A DNA stretch of 64,000 bases from contig OX424563.1 in assembly GCA_949152475.1 (NCBI GenBank), forward strand, positions 16,713,001-16,777,000, in the 5' to 3' direction. The notes below the pieces were generated by a model. The model was not told the origin of the DNA. It did not search any database and saw nothing but the letters and a program-made list of their open reading frames with translations. The translations under genes were made by a program, and so were the position numbers. Source of the DNA: Terebella lapidaria (lineage: Eukaryota; Annelida; Polychaeta; Terebellida; Terebellidae). Position 1 is the first letter of the stretch. Every line of letters begins with the position of its first letter. Of the stretch, positions 1 through 12,099 are shown one piece after another.

Positions 1-1760
1 GGTCATCTGGTCAAACGACCTTTGACTTAGAGCTCGGAAGAATTTTTGCTGAGTGATCCTTGAGGCTTCCTGCATATCTCGGAAACGGTGCGGACGAGTG
101 TACGAACGGACCCTTGTGTGGCTCGTACATGTTAAATTCCCTATCTAAAATAGCCACACAAGTCCCAAAAATAGCCACACAAAAAGAACATTTTGTATAC
201 ATCATGGTTTTGTGTCTTCAGCAACGAAAACTAGACAAACAAGTATACTCTCGTAGAGCGTCGTAGAGCGAAACGGACGTTATTTTCGGACTCGCCGCCC
301 TGGACAAACATATCTGGGGGGGGGGGGGGATATTATGGATGAACTTTGACCTTGACCTTAAATTTTTTGCTGACTCGGCATTTGTCGTTTTCGTCGATAT
401 CTCAGAAACGGTGTGTCATACATAGAGCAAAACGGACGTTATTTTCGGACTCGTGGCCCTAGACAAACATGTCTTTGCAGGTATCAGGGATGACCTTTGA
501 CTTTTAGCTTAAATATTTTCAGCATTTTTCATTTTCATCGATACCTCGGAAACGGTGCGAACTAGAGCAAAACAGACATCCGACAGATAGTCTTAGGGGT
601 ATCAAGTTTGTCCTAGGGCTCGAAATAATTTTAGCTGACTCATACTTGAGGTTCTCATGCATATCTCAGAAACGGTGCGTCGTAGAGCGAAACGGACGTT
701 ATTTTCGGACTCGCAGCCCTGGACAAACATGTCTTAGGGACATAATGTATGAACTTTGACCTGACCTGAAATGTTTCTGCTGAGTCGGCATTTTTCGTTT
801 TTGTCAATATCTCGGAAACAGTGCGTTGTAGAGTGTTTAAAACGGACGTTATTTTCGGACTCGTCGCCCTAGACAAACTCATCTGAGGGGTATTATTGGT
901 GAACTTTGACTAGCAGCATTTTTTTCCTTTTCGCTGATATATCAGAAACGGTGCGTCATAGAGCGAAACGGACGTTATTTTCGGACTCGTAGCCCTAGAC
1001 AAACATGTCTTAGGGATATTATGTATGAGCTTTGACCGTGACCTCAATTTTTTTGCCGAGTTGATATTTTTCGTTTTCATCGATATCTCAGAAACGGTGC
1101 ATAGAAGAACGAAAAGGACGTTATTTTCGGACTCGACAAACATGTCTGAGGCGGTATTATGGATGACCTTGACCTCAAATTTTTCTGCCGATTCGGCATA
1201 TTTCAGAAACAGTGTGTCGTAGAGCGAAACAGACATTATTTTCGGACTCATGGCCCTAGACAAACATGTCTTAGGGATATCATGTATGAACTTTGACCTT
1301 GACCTCAAATTTTTTTGCCGAGTCGGCACTTTTCTTTACCGTCAATATCTCGGAAACGGTGCGTCGTAGAGCGAAACGGGCGATATTTTAGGACTCGACG
1401 CGCTGGAAAAACATGTCTGAGGGGTACTAGGGATGAATTTGATCTTGACCTTGAATTTTTTCCCCGAGTTGGTATTTTTCGTTTTTTATCGATATCTATG
1501 AAATGGTGCGTTGTAGAGCGAAATGGACATTATTTTCGGGCACGATGCCCTAGACAAACATGTTTTCATCGATATCTCTGATATCTTTGACCTTGGTCTG
1601 AGGTCACGAGTCCGAAAATAACGTCCGTTCGCTCTACATAACATGTCTAAGGGGTATTATGGACGAAATTATTCTTGCTGAGTTGGCATGTTTCGTTTTT
1701 CGGCGATATCTCGGAAATGGTGCATCGTAGAGCAAAACTGACATTATGTCTGGACTCGTC
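1..1760. repeat. Degenerate 147-bp-period tandem repeat (Helitron-like element interior), truncated by window edge
   Basis: The stretch repeats a unit with recognisable blocks: a run of CTTTGACCTTGACC, then GCCGAGTCGGCATTTTTCG, ATATCTCGGAAACGGTGCG, GAGCGAAACGGACGTTATT, and CCTAGACAAACATGTCT. The same unit occurs at 28.9-30.5, 36.8, 40.95-41.4, 46.4-47.4 and 52.3-56.1 kb. In the best-preserved array (about 55.1-55.8 kb) the period is exactly 147 bp. Here the units are diverged, with indels. The first bases match the region that follows the 5' end of the other copies, so the window opens inside an element. The minus strand stays open only because 147 is divisible by three; I do not call a gene. 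Confidence 0.85.
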
Positions 1761-1794
1761 GTCCTAGACAAACCTGTTTTGTGGGGGGGGGGGG

Positions 1795-1940
1795 TGTAAT
1801 TTGCATGTTATGAATTCTTTTGCATACTCTGGATCGTGAGTTGTGATGGCAATGTGATAGAATAGAATGTAATAGTGTGATCAAGTGTGGGAAACATGTC
1901 ATGTTTGCAGGTGCATGTATGGGGGCCGGGAACACTGTGT
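1795..1940 (-). repeat. Truncated LTR-like repeat, left copy
   Basis: This block shares a long interrupted match with 9838-9975, including TTGCATGTTATGAAT, TTTTGCATA, GTGATAGAATA and GTCATGTTTGCAGGTGC, in the same orientation. Direct repeats flanking a region with gypsy-type pol remnants suggest the two LTRs of one element. This copy is cut off on its left against the 147-bp repeat array and a G-rich tract (about 1783-1793). Confidence 0.5.
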
Positions 1941-3880
1941 ATTCCTGGCCAAGGTCGAAATGCATGTGATGTGTGCTTGTCTGTATATGGGGATAAGTTT
2001 TGGGGAAAGTCCCTTCCTGACATAAATATCCTACAATACACCCCTTCGTTAATCCTGCCCTCAGAGCGTACCTTTCCAAAAACCTACTTCAGAAAAATCT
2101 AACATATTTTGAAACTAAAGTCGTTTATGTTGCTAAAGAAAACATCTCCCTGCAAGCACACATGAAAACAATGAACGAAAAAATATGTACAAACCTAACC
2201 TGTCAAAAGAAAAGTCATCGGTCAGTCTGTCAGCTAAGAGGATGGTGATTTAATTAACATATATTCAAAACTATACCCTGCAGCACCGGATCACACATGC
2301 GCTCGGGTACCGCACCAAGCAACTAAAATACTGCATGGCACTCGTAGGTGACCAGGATTACCAGAAATCTCATTCGAAGTACCATACATGGATGACATTT
2401 TATGAGCATATTTTGGAATGGCAAGAAATGTCAGCTATCACAGATGCGAAGCCATGGGTCATTCCACAATCATCCATTGGTGTCCGGCATACACGGGAGT
2501 ATAGGAAAGTCCTCGGCTGGAGTGACCAGGCCCGCTTGCACCCGGTAATCATGACATTGGGTGCCATGGGTCATTCCACAATCATCCATTGCGGGATGAC
2601 GTATGAATTCCGAGTCTTCACCCGTGTGTCTGGCAAGGATCCTGGAGCAGGTGGAGGACGTTGACAATGCGTTGGTCGGGTTGTTGTCCGACGTCCTCCC
2701 GAAGCTGGGCATCTCCAGCTGGGTCGAACTCGCTTGGCTCTGGTAGTTGTGGTCACCAGGTCCAAGAAGGTCACCTTGTGGGGTCAATGAAAATGGACCC
2801 GGGGTCGATCGCGGCACAGGCGCTCCATCGCGTCTTCTGCTTCCGGTCCACAGCCGTCAATACTTTTGGGTCATTCCAGAAGGAGTATGACATTTGCCAC
2901 GTTGTTTGGCTGGTCTTACTTCATTCATTAGGCTGGTGTTGCTAATTGGGATGAAAGACGTGAGGCTGAAATCGTGGTTATTGTATAACCCGTGGTTCCA
3001 GTTCGGGCAGGCGGGAGGGAACGTACCCAATCAATGTGAGGTACTCTTATTGGCGCAGGCATTGCTGGGTCGATCGACAGGAGTGCGTCAATCTGACATT
3101 CGACGGCGTCAGCAAGGGCGGCGCCGGTGGCCGGTGATTGAGGGCACCACTTCTGCTGGTCGTGGTCGTGGTCTTGGGTCATGCTCCCAAAGTGCTGGAC
3201 CCTTCAGGTTCAATCGTTCCTTATCAAACGCAAGACACTAGGATGGGGCGGCTGAATTGTGTAAACAGACAACAGTGTCAATGGGGCTGTGATATTTATT
3301 TCATACTCATAGTGAGCTAGATGGGCGAAACTTGTAGGTCATGGATGTGGGGCGATGAATGTTGGTGATAGATGAGTGTGCTGAGAAGGTCGCGCCATGG
3401 CATGAATGGGTTCATCACATCGAACTTCCACTATGGTGTTCTCTCGAATTCTTCGTCGGTAATCAGAGGCTTAGGTTGACTGCAAGCTTGATTCTAAGGA
3501 TTGTGTCCCGTCATCTCATAAGCAACAAGGTGACCGTGCCGATTCATGACTGGTTACTATTACTGTCACATTGAGGCAAATACATGGCATGTGAGGGAGT
3601 CAGCCCTGTAAGGGTCGAGTATCAGCCCTGTAATGTGTGCCATTGCTGATCACTGGCCTCAGTCGGTAGCACATTCACTTCTTACCAGAAGAAGAGTCGG
3701 TGGTAGCTCCAGTGGCTGACTTGTGTGCTCGTGTCTGGCGTCCGGCTGCAGACGGAAGTCTTGGTAGCAGCATTCCAGACGCAGTGCTGTCACTAGATTG
3801 AGGTTTGGGGTGGGTCGGCATTTGTGATCTGGTGGATATTTCACAAGAGAAATATAATTCTTTGAGCAGGTCGAGGGGGT
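1941..3880 (-). mobile_element. Retroelement 3' region, non-coding or decayed
   Basis: I see no convincing gene. Open frames on both strands are short and unconserved in appearance. A block beginning GCCATGGGTCATTCCACAAT occurs twice (about 2452-2485 and 2563-2595), an internal direct duplication. From its position between integrase remnants and the left LTR-like block, this is probably the decayed 3' end of the element (integrase C-terminus and untranslated region). Confidence 0.4.
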
Positions 3881-4860
3881 CGTGATGACTTTATCCTGCT
3901 AGGCCTTCATGGCTGAATGATAAGTCACTGTCTGCTGATCCAGGTGGCAGATCAATGTCCGAGATAGAGTATGTCCATGTATAATATGCGTGTCTGTCAT
4001 GGGTTAGACACTTACACATTACGATAGTCCATGTCAGTCACTAGTTCGAGTACTCTCCATCATCCAGTCCATGGCCGGGCGAACTTGTTGTTTTGTGTGA
4101 GTGGTAGATACCGTACCAAGTCGCCTCTCTTGAACTGTAATCAAACTTTGGTGTGGGCGTCGTGTCCCATCTCTGGATCACATGGCGGTGGTGGTTCCTG
4201 GTCGTAGGTCGAGAAGACGATGTCAACTGGTAGGTTGCATTCACGACCGAATACCATCAGATGTGGAGTGTATTCTGTCGATGAGTGGACAGAAGTGTGA
4301 TATGCCATCAGGACAAATGGTAGATTTTGGTCCCTATCCGTGGCGTGGTTGGAGACAAAGGCGCTGACCATGTTGAGCAGAGTTAAACCATTCAACCTGT
4401 CCATCACTCTGTTGCTCCCAACATGGCCACTGTGTAGCGGAACAGGGCGATTCGAGTTCACTGTGGACGCCCTTGGTGAACCCGTGGTATATGATCCACC
4501 TGTTGTCGAGGGCATTGGTGACACTCTTTGCCATATAGCGGAACAGTGGGAAGGTGTCGATATACTTCATAAAGTAATCTGACACAACTAGAATGTGCCT
4601 ATGGCCACGTCTTGTGACTTTGTGAGTGTCCAGGATGTCCACGGCGATCCTGTCAAAGGGTGCACCAGTCGGCATTTGCATGAGCAGTGTCTGCTTGGGT
4701 CTGTTTGAGTCTGCTTTCCTTTCCAGGTCGTGCATCGTGAGCAGCGGGCAGCACGCGCACCATCTGGCAATGGCAAGGGCGAGACCGAGCCAGTAGTACT
4801 GGCGTTTGACATGCTCGATCGTCCTCTGGATATCAATGTGTCAAACGATACAAAGATCAT
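3881..4860 (-). pseudogene. Ty3/gypsy integrase fragment, copy 1
   Basis: Minus-strand frames hold the integrase core start (GAPFDRIAVDIL, then HILVVSDYF, with the first catalytic aspartate), and in a second frame the late core (LPFVLMAYHTSVHSSTEYTP, then a GRECNLPVD motif). These match the shape of Ty3/gypsy integrases. Frameshifts separate the blocks, and the late catalytic region reads VEWF rather than the usual VERF. The stretch upstream (4773-5050) belongs to this copy only. Bases 3881-4772 are duplicated at 5051-5942. Inactive. Confidence 0.8.
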
Positions 4861-5050
4861 GTAACAGGTGAAGTACTATGGCTTGTAGGGTAGCAGAACT
4901 GTTTGGATGATGGGACGTCCGGTGGAGTCTTGCTTGACTCTCCTGACAAGAACTTTGTACATGTAGGATGAGAAGGTTCCACTGCATGGCGAGGGTTTTG
5001 GCTTCCTCTCCTTGGCATGTGGCCTCCTTGGGTATGGGTATGGTTTGGTT

Positions 5051-6072
5051 CGTGATGACTTTATCCTGCTAGGCCTTCATGGCTGAATGATAAGTCACTG
5101 TCTGCTGATCCAGGTGGCAGATCAATGTCCGAGATAGAGTATGTCCATGTATAATATGCGTGTCTGTCATGGGTTAGACACTTACACATTACGATGGTCC
5201 ATGTCAGTCACTAGTTCGAGTACTCTCCATCATCCAGTCCATGGCCGGGCGAACTTGTTGTTTTGTGTGAGTGGCAGATACCGTACCAAGTCGCCTCTCT
5301 TGAACTGTAATCAAACTTTGGTGTGGGCGTCGTGTCCCATCTCTGGATCACATGGCGGTGGTGGTTCCTGGTCGTAGGTCGAGAAGACGATGTCAACTGG
5401 TAGGTTGCATTCACGACCGAATACCATCAGATGTGGAGTGTATTCTGTCGATGAGTGGACAGAAGTGTGATATGCCATCAGGACAAATGGTAGATTTTGG
5501 TCCCTATCCGTGGCGTGGTTGGAGACAAAGGCGCTGACCATGTTGAGCAGAGTTAAACCATTCAACCTGTCCATCACTCTGTGGCTCCCAACATGGCCAC
5601 TGTGTAGCGGAACAGGGCGATTCGAGTTCACTGTGGACGCCCTTGGTGAACCCGTCGTATATGATCCACCTGTTGTCGAGAGCATTGGTGACACTCTTTG
5701 CCATATAGCGGAACAATGGGAAGGTGTCGATATACTTCATAAAGTAATCTGACACAACTAGAATGTGCCTATGGCCACGTCTTGTGACTTTGTGAGTGTC
5801 CAGGATGTCCACGGCGATCCTGTCAAAGGGTGCACCAGTCGGCATTTGCATGAGCGTTGTCTGCTTGGGTCTGTTTGGGTCTGCTTTCCTTTCCAGGTCG
5901 TGCATCGTGAGCAGCGGGCAGCACGCGCACCATCTGGCAATGGAAGTGATAGATTTTGGGCCACTCCAGGGAGCTGTAGTCTGTGCACAACAAGAACTTG
6001 TATCCCCAAAGATAGTGGCGGTACTGATGGACCATCTCCTCCATGGCGAGGAGATCTCAGTATGTCATAGTG
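5051..6072 (-). pseudogene. Ty3/gypsy RNase H end plus integrase fragment, copy 2
   Basis: This is a near-identical second copy of the integrase segment, continuing on its 5' side (minus strand) into the end of an RNase H domain (DLLAM ... HQYRHYLWGYKFLLCTDYSS). That motif run is typical of gypsy RNase H. The same frameshifts are present as in copy 1, so the decay predates the duplication or both came from one dead template. The RNase H domain is interrupted at 6072 by a nested insertion and resumes near 7277. Confidence 0.8.
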
Positions 6073-7271
6073 TAGCGATTTTAAGCCGATAAGTTGTGTT
6101 TGGCCAGGTTTAGTACATGTTTATTAAATGTTATATGTGTTTACCTGATGTTGTTCAGTCATTAAAAAGGTTTACAAATGATTTTGTAACTGTATATAAG
6201 TTTGGGTACTTTTCGGTGGCTTCGGTTGCTATTCAGCTGAACTCAGACCTTGGTGGTCAAAATACGCTATTACATAAATGTGCTCAGAAGCAGATTTAGA
6301 ACAATGCACATTGCTATGTGGTGGTTCCTGATTGGATATCAATCATAAAATAAAGTTCTGTAAAATACACAGTATTGATTGGTTGGGGTCGATCACATGA
6401 CACCTACCTCAAAATGTATAAATACCACTGACTCGCAGAAGTCAGCGCCTTTTGACCCTGGGCACCCACCAGTACACATCGCGGTTCAGCTGAACTTGGC
6501 TGAAGAGTGGAGAAGCAACCGAAACTGTCATCTCTAGATGAATTCACAACTATTTGTACTGACTGTATGATTCGACAATAAACCTTGAACTGTAGCCAAG
6601 AGTTGATCTTTGAGTCAGCCCAACCAACTTCGTTTTGGATATACAGATGGAATTACACTGAAACTGTACTTAGAAAATCTCAAGAAGTAGAGTCAGCCGA
6701 AGTAATAAGAAAGAGACTGGAAGACCAGTCAGGTCAGAAAATAAAGCTGATAACGTCAGGAATAGCCGAAAACCCAAGCTATCCACTGAACATACAGCCG
6801 TAGAAGAGTGTCGATAGAAGAAGGCGAACTCCGAATTACATGATCAGTAATCCCTACTCCGGGCACACAAGGAGCCGCAGTCCCGAACACGCTACCACCG
6901 AGGCGGCCTGCAGCCGGAGCACTACAGTTGCCTGAAGTACCTCACTAGCTGAAGTGCCAGAGTCCACCGAGACGGCCAGCACCCGGAGCATTGGAGCCTC
7001 CAGAAGCACCTCTGCAGCCGAAGTACAGGAGCCTCCCGAAGCACCCCTGCAACCATAATAACGGAGTCTCCTGAAACAACCCTGTGGCCGAAGTCAACCA
7101 AGACGGCTTGCAGCTGGAGTCTCCCGAAGTACCACTAAAGTCAAAATACTAGAACTTCCCGAAGCATCCCTACAGCCGGAAGATCAAAGACAGACATTCA
7201 GATATTTGGTTGACCAAGAAAATCTGAAGTAGAAATCGACCCTAGAACCATTACAGTACTATTTTTTTTTT
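6073..7271 (+). mobile_element. Nested 1.2-kb insertion with 5-bp target duplication and LTR-like promoter
   Basis: The insertion splits the gypsy RNase H domain and is flanked by TAGTG on both sides (6068-6072 and 7272-7276), a probable 5-bp target-site duplication. Removing it restores the reading order across the RNase H remnant. Inside, a TATA-like box (TATAAATA, about 6418) is followed by a polyadenylation-type AATAAA (about 6580), the arrangement of an LTR read on the plus strand. A degenerate GC-rich repeat (CTCCCGAAGCACC-like, about 6880-7160) and a T-run at the right end follow. I see no coding domain. A truncated LTR element or other non-autonomous insertion are both possible. Confidence 0.55.
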
Positions 7272-7289
7272 TAGTGTTTTGCTGGGGAA

Positions 7290-7950
7290 TTCAATCGGGA
7301 TCTCTTTGCCTTTGGTGCATTGAGAGAGGTTGTCTGAGCACGAATCTGCTGGCGTTGGTGTCAAGAATGAAGATGTTGTCTTCCGAGGTCGATATATGGG
7401 CAAAGTCGTGCAGGCACTGAAATGCATGGCGTTGTGGCATGCCCCAGGTGAATCGGCTTTTACCTCGAGTGAGAGTGACGAGGGGCTTGGGGATTTCAGC
7501 GTATCTTTTGATGAACCACCGGTGGTAGTTGGTAAACCAGAAGAACGATCGGACGTCGGTTATTCCAATCACAGACGTGGGCCAATCACAGATTGCCTTG
7601 ATCTTGTTTGGGTCTACGTTTAAAACTTGGCCGCTGATGATGAAGCCGAGATTACTCACACTTGGTGGGCTGCAGTCGTAAGCCGGCCAAGCAGATCCTG
7701 TGGAGGATGGCTTCCAGCTTGATGAGGATGTGGTGGAACGTCCATCTGTAGGAGATGACATCATCCAGGTATCACATGCACCTAGACCATAACTAACCTC
7801 GGAGGACCATCTCCATGAGACGCTTGAAGGTTGCGGGGGTATTGCTGAGTAGAAAAGGCATGACGTCGAACTCATACAGTCCTTTCCTGGTGGCAAAGGC
7901 TGTCTTTCATCAGTCGACGGAGTTCACCCGACTTGCTAGTAGCCGGAGGT
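7290..7950 (-). pseudogene. Ty3/gypsy reverse transcriptase and RNase H start, frameshifted
   Basis: On the minus strand the RT catalytic motif YLDDVIS lies at about 7777-7751, followed in that frame by HHILIKLEAILHRICLAGL and LQPTKCE. After a frameshift come the conserved RT thumb/connection blocks: FIISGQVLNVDPNKIKAI, then DVRSFFWFTNYHRWF and AEIPKPLVTLTRG, and the RNase H start (ILDTNASRF). These blocks are diagnostic of Ty3/gypsy RT. The frameshift and stops show it is inactive. The domain is cut at its 3' side by the insertion ending at 7271. Confidence 0.85.
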
Positions 7951-8289
7951 GAGGTTGAGTGCCGATCAGTAGCGATGGGGCTGGCGATGGCGACTGGGTC
8001 ACAACGAATGAGTCACTCTGGTGTCGGCTGGGTTAATGACCGTCCTCTTGATGCATTGACGGTTAAGGGTCATCCTGAGTGTTCATCCCATGACGAGGTT
8101 GGACTCGTCATTGGTCGTTCGTCTTTGGTTGGACGATCCATGGATGACATCAGACTCGCACTCTAGATGTGGGAACAAGCTCGATGACAGCTTCGCTCCT
8201 AGGTGGTATGTTCACGACTCGACAGACCGTCAGTTATACGTAATGGGCGGAAAAATCTTTTTAGGCATACTGGATTTCTTGTCCAATTT

Positions 8290-8420
8290 GGATAGTTCCT
8301 TCACCATAGTTCACTACGGCACACAATTGACAGAAATAGTTCATGCCGAGTATCATGTCGTCTCTATTGGTGCTACACAACAAGTCTGTGTCAGATGTGA
8401 ACAGCAACTTGGATCGGCAA
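8290..8420 (-). pseudogene. Retroelement aspartic protease C-terminal remnant
   Basis: The minus strand reads DDMILGMNYFCQLCAVVNYG, then TIQIG, which fits the end of a gypsy-type protease (hydrophobic-LGMDFL-like turn followed by V-x-D/N-Y-G). It lies just upstream of RT, as expected for gag-pro-pol order. The active-site DTG part was not located. Decayed. Confidence 0.5.
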
Positions 8421-8429
8421 GTCTATTAT

Positions 8430-9391
8430 TCAATTGATAGGGGTTTGGTTGCCATTCGTGATCGTGGAACTGATGGGGGGTGCAGGATGTGCTTGTTTAA
8501 GGGCATATGTGACACATGGTCGCATGGACAGTTTTGTCTCCGCCGCACCACTGATGTTGATGTCGACAAACCACTGACTGGCTGGTTCAAGTCAGTGCAT
8601 GCAAAGGCTAACGTGAACTGTTCAAAGCCTATGCGTTGGGCGCCTGTGGCACGTAGATATGTGGCGTGTTCGTTTTGGGTGCTGGCGGTGTGGTGTGCTG
8701 GACGCTTGCACCGCGAACACTTGCTGTGGGATGTGTTGTGGGTACACCACTGGTGTATATCTGCACACAGGGTACCTGGCCGGCGCTACTGTCACCTGGG
8801 TTGTTCCTGGAGTGGAGGTCACGTGTGCAGGCAGAGCATGGGATTGATGTGTCATGGACGTGTGGCACTTGTACTGTTGTGGAGGGTGCGGACGAGACCA
8901 GCACGATTAGCAGTATGGTGTGGTAGGTGATCATGGCCCTCACGGGACGGGTGGTAACTCCGTTTCATTACAGAGTCCCTGGTCATAGTCACCGAGGTAG
9001 TGTATCTTCCTCTTCCTCTACTGATGTGTAGGAGTCGTGGACGTGTGATGTACCCGGTACAGTGACGTACATGTGGACAGGCTTCAATCGAGTGACTGAC
9101 CTTGTCGGGCGCCAGTGTTCCGGGGGACTTGAATAGTTGAATTCCCTTGGGCATCGGGTCTTGGTTGAGTGGCAGGTGTTCTTGAGTGACTGTGGCTATC
9201 TCAGAGGCGGTGGTTATATTGATACCGATAACCGCGGGAATGTGACCTCACTATCTGTGCTGCGTAGCTTGTACAGGTAGGGAGGTACAAGGGGCGTGGT
9301 CGGCTCCCGTAGAGTTGCCATTGACTTCGGACGGAACTCAGGCTTGTCGAGGACGAAAAATGTCAATTTCCGAGGATTCCGAGACTTTCGG
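8430..9391 (-). mobile_element. Presumed gag-leader region of the retroelement
   Basis: This lies between the primer-binding-site-like sequence and the protease remnant, where gag belongs. Minus-strand frames are proline/threonine/histidine-rich and include a CxxC pair, but I find no clean zinc knuckle or capsid signature. Assignment rests on position only. Confidence 0.35.
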
Positions 9392-9410
9392 ATCCTAGTC
9401 ACAGCACCAA
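9392..9410 (-). other. Primer-binding-site-like sequence
   Basis: The minus strand reads TTGGTGCTGTGACTAGGAT directly after an LTR end of the form ...CACA. TGGTGC-type sequences at this place are the usual tRNA primer sites of LTR retroelements. It fixes the inner border of the right-hand LTR. Confidence 0.5.
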
Positions 9411-9985
9411 TGTGGCCGATTTTTTCGGACTCTCCTGGAACCGCGACTCTCTTAAGTGTTGAGTATGTAAGCGACACTAGATCAAGACCAGCAATGTCGT
9501 TTTCAATTGTTTATTTCAACAGTGAACAAGCCGCAGGCGAAAACAATGTTCCTTCCACTCACACACTCACTCAATCACTCGTATTCCGGATTCAGTCCAC
9601 TCAAATTACACAGATTTAGACCCCTAAAGCTAGTCACTGTATGAACTCAGATCACTTTTTGAAAACAATCTCTGTGACACGTCCGTACAGGCGGACTTCT
9701 ACTTCTCATCTCCTCGAGTTCCGCCTGGGGGCTTGCTCAACCTTGCTGGGAACTCAGATAACGCTGTGAATACATGTACAAGGTGAATGATAATAAGTAC
9801 GCAGTTCTGTGATTGGTACAGGTCTGTTTTGTGGTGGGGTGTAAGTTGCATGTTATGAATACTTTTGCATAATGTGGCGCGTGATTGTGGGTTGCCATGC
9901 CAGTGTGATAGAATATAATGTAACAGCGTGAACATGTGTGGGAAACGTGTCATGTTTGCAGGTGCGTGTATGTGAGTGGGGGACA
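9411..9985 (-). repeat. 5' LTR of the gypsy-like element (minus strand)
   Basis: It extends from the primer-binding-site-like sequence to about 9985, where the minus strand begins TGTCCCCCAC. Its outer part matches the left block at 1795-1940. LTR boundaries are inferred from the TG...CA ends and the repeat match, not from a target-site duplication. Confidence 0.5.
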
Positions 9986-9999
9986 CGTCTTCAGGTTGT

Positions 10000-12000
10000 C
10001 TTGAAAATTGCTTTGTGCGAGGCTCAGGCTCCAGGATACCGGCATATTCAATTGTACCTATATTTAGGTCTGGGTGCGCAAGATAGGTGACTGTAGGTAC
10101 ACTGAAGGAGGTTCAGGCTTAGATATATTATCAGAATATACGTGAACTATAGGCTCGAAATCAGAAATTATAAAGAACTAAATGTCAATATTCATGGAAA
10201 ATTGAAATTGATTGTGGGGATATAACATATAGTGAGGGTATGATAGCAAACCAGACAGCGTTCATATTTTCAAGGCCATATCGTGAAACATCGCGTCAAT
10301 TTATTTTTTGGTATGAGATTTCCGGACGAGTGAAGAACGCGATCTGTGGAGCGGAAAAGGCGAATGGGGTTTGCACAAGCGCACGTATTAGGAAAGTGTT
10401 GTATTTTCTTACCGCGAGTTCATTTGAGTCAAGAAAATTATTAATTTGTCATGCCAAATGTTCATACTTACATTCCGATGTCTAGCGAGCTGTCACTGGG
10501 TTTTTGTTTGGATATTTGCATACATGGTTCGAATAGCCTAAGTGTGCAGGGGAAGGGGGGGGGGGGGGGTGGGGGTGCGGGGGGTCGGAGGGGGAAGTTC
10601 GACACGCGAGGGGGTTATCGACTAGGGAAGATATTACCCAGGCAGGTGGTCGGGTAGATATTTCCTTGTTGTGTAATGCCAGCTGTTGACTCTGGCAGAT
10701 TACATCCAGATCAAACACACACCCACGTGGGTGCATCGAAATGTATGTATATGCAAATTACATGTATATGTAGCCATAAACGGCCGTACATAGTTTTATT
10801 ATTTGAACAGCATGCATGTACGTATACGGCCCAGTATAGGGCAAGTTCTACCTGAGAGTTCAGTCCAACGAGGAGGTCTGAGCTCAGATAAATCGCAGTT
10901 AATCAATGTATGGGTTTAATATTTTTCACGAGTAAATTATATTATATTGAATAAACCACATTTGGCTAATATCCGATTTCGAAATGAGGCTATATAGAAA
11001 TATATACATGTTTACACCGAAACAAAAATTGTTAATCGGTTATTTAATCTAGGCCGATGTAAATATATTTTCTCAGACATCTTTAAGGGTATAATTATGG
11101 TCGACCACAAGGCAAATTTTAAAATGTTTTTGTACGATGATTTATTGCAGAAACTTTTACATGAAGCAATAAAGAAACTCATGACAATGCCAGGTTAAAT
11201 AGATAACGAAAGATCTGTTTTTCTGATACTAGGCATGAAATATGAGGGAATACAACACATTGATGTGCGCCGATTAACGCCACCGAATTTCGAGATACAA
11301 TATTGCTGAGAAAACATCCCGAATATCCGAACCTAATGGACTGTGTGAATCAGTAATTTCAGCTTCCTAAATATTTCCTGTGTATTGGAAAAGTATAGGC
11401 TAATTGGTCTTTGTGTTGAAGTGCATATATACTAGTACCTCCGCGCCCCACCCCCTCATATATCTAGAGACAGTGTATTCTTGGGCTCTAGAAGCAACAT
11501 TCAGTTGCAATGTATTCCAAAATAGAAAAAAAGATCGCTCCGCTATTTTCCTCTGTTTCAGTTATGTAAACAACTGGCCACCGACGCGAACTGTATCTTG
11601 TATACGATCCATATGTCTGAAGTTAGATCACCATGGAAACAGCAATGCTGTATCCCGGCCCTATACACAGCCCGGACCCCCGGCCTCTTCCCGTCGTCAT
11701 CGCTAACTCGCGTGTGCATTCTGTAGCTAGTTTGCCATAGTAATATTCTGGCAGGTAAGCCTGAAATAGTGTTTATTCATAGCCCGATTCTCGGTACAGG
11801 CGTATCCCTTAGCATCTGGATCTAGCAAGAGTCAATAACGTAGCGGGGGATAGTTCGAGCCAAAAGTCGCCTGTAATCCGCCCGCACGCTCTTCCTAATC
11901 CCCAGTGCAGCACCTGCCTCCAACCACTAATCCCCCTCTCCCCCTCCGATCTTCCACCAGGACTGCACGCGCTCCAGAACGTCCGGATCATATCCATGTA
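10000..12000. other. Intergenic region upstream of the myosin light chain gene
   Basis: I see no gene. Open frames are short and compositionally unremarkable. A G-tract at about 10556-10570 and further G-rich sequence to 10600 could form a quadruplex. Much of 10.75-11.4 kb is AT-rich. The stretch from about 11.64 to 12.06 kb is more GC-rich and leads into the promoter. Confidence 0.6.
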
Positions 12001-12020
12001 GGACCCTGACTTTGCGCCGA

Positions 12021-12077
12021 CCAATCAGAGCGTGGCGTGCCCGTCACGTGACCCAGTGGGACAGGGACGTTTAAAAG
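12021..12077 (+). promoter_or_regulatory. Promoter 1 of the myosin regulatory light chain gene
   Basis: A CCAAT box (12021-12025), a palindromic E-box-type site GTCACGTGAC (12043-12052) and a TATA-like TTTAAAAG (12070-12077) lie in order and at normal spacing. They sit just upstream of a sequence that ends in a consensus splice donor at 12192. The expected start site is near 12100. This is inference from motif layout. Confidence 0.6.
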
Positions 12078-12099
12078 TCGGAGATATTTGTGACGGGGT

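Larger units (their letters stand above)
1795..9985 (-). mobile_element. Decayed Ty3/gypsy-like LTR retrotransposon (whole element)
   Basis: Read on the minus strand, the order is LTR (about 9985-9411), primer-binding-site-like sequence (9410-9392), a gag-sized region, protease remnant (about 8.4 kb), reverse transcriptase (7.9-7.3 kb), RNase H (7.3 and 6.07-5.95 kb, split by an insertion), integrase (5.94-5.05 kb), a second integrase segment (4.86-3.88 kb) and a 3' region. A block resembling the 5' LTR recurs in the same orientation at 1795-1935, consistent with a truncated 3' LTR. RT plus integrase in this order is the Ty3/gypsy arrangement. All coding parts are broken by stops and frameshifts, so it is a dead copy. 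The outer limits are approximate. Confidence 0.7.

Noticed and set aside
8343..8930. Plus-strand 195-codon open frame
   Set aside because: It is antisense to the protease/gag region of the minus-strand retroelement and is cysteine/tryptophan-rich by reverse-strand composition. No domain.
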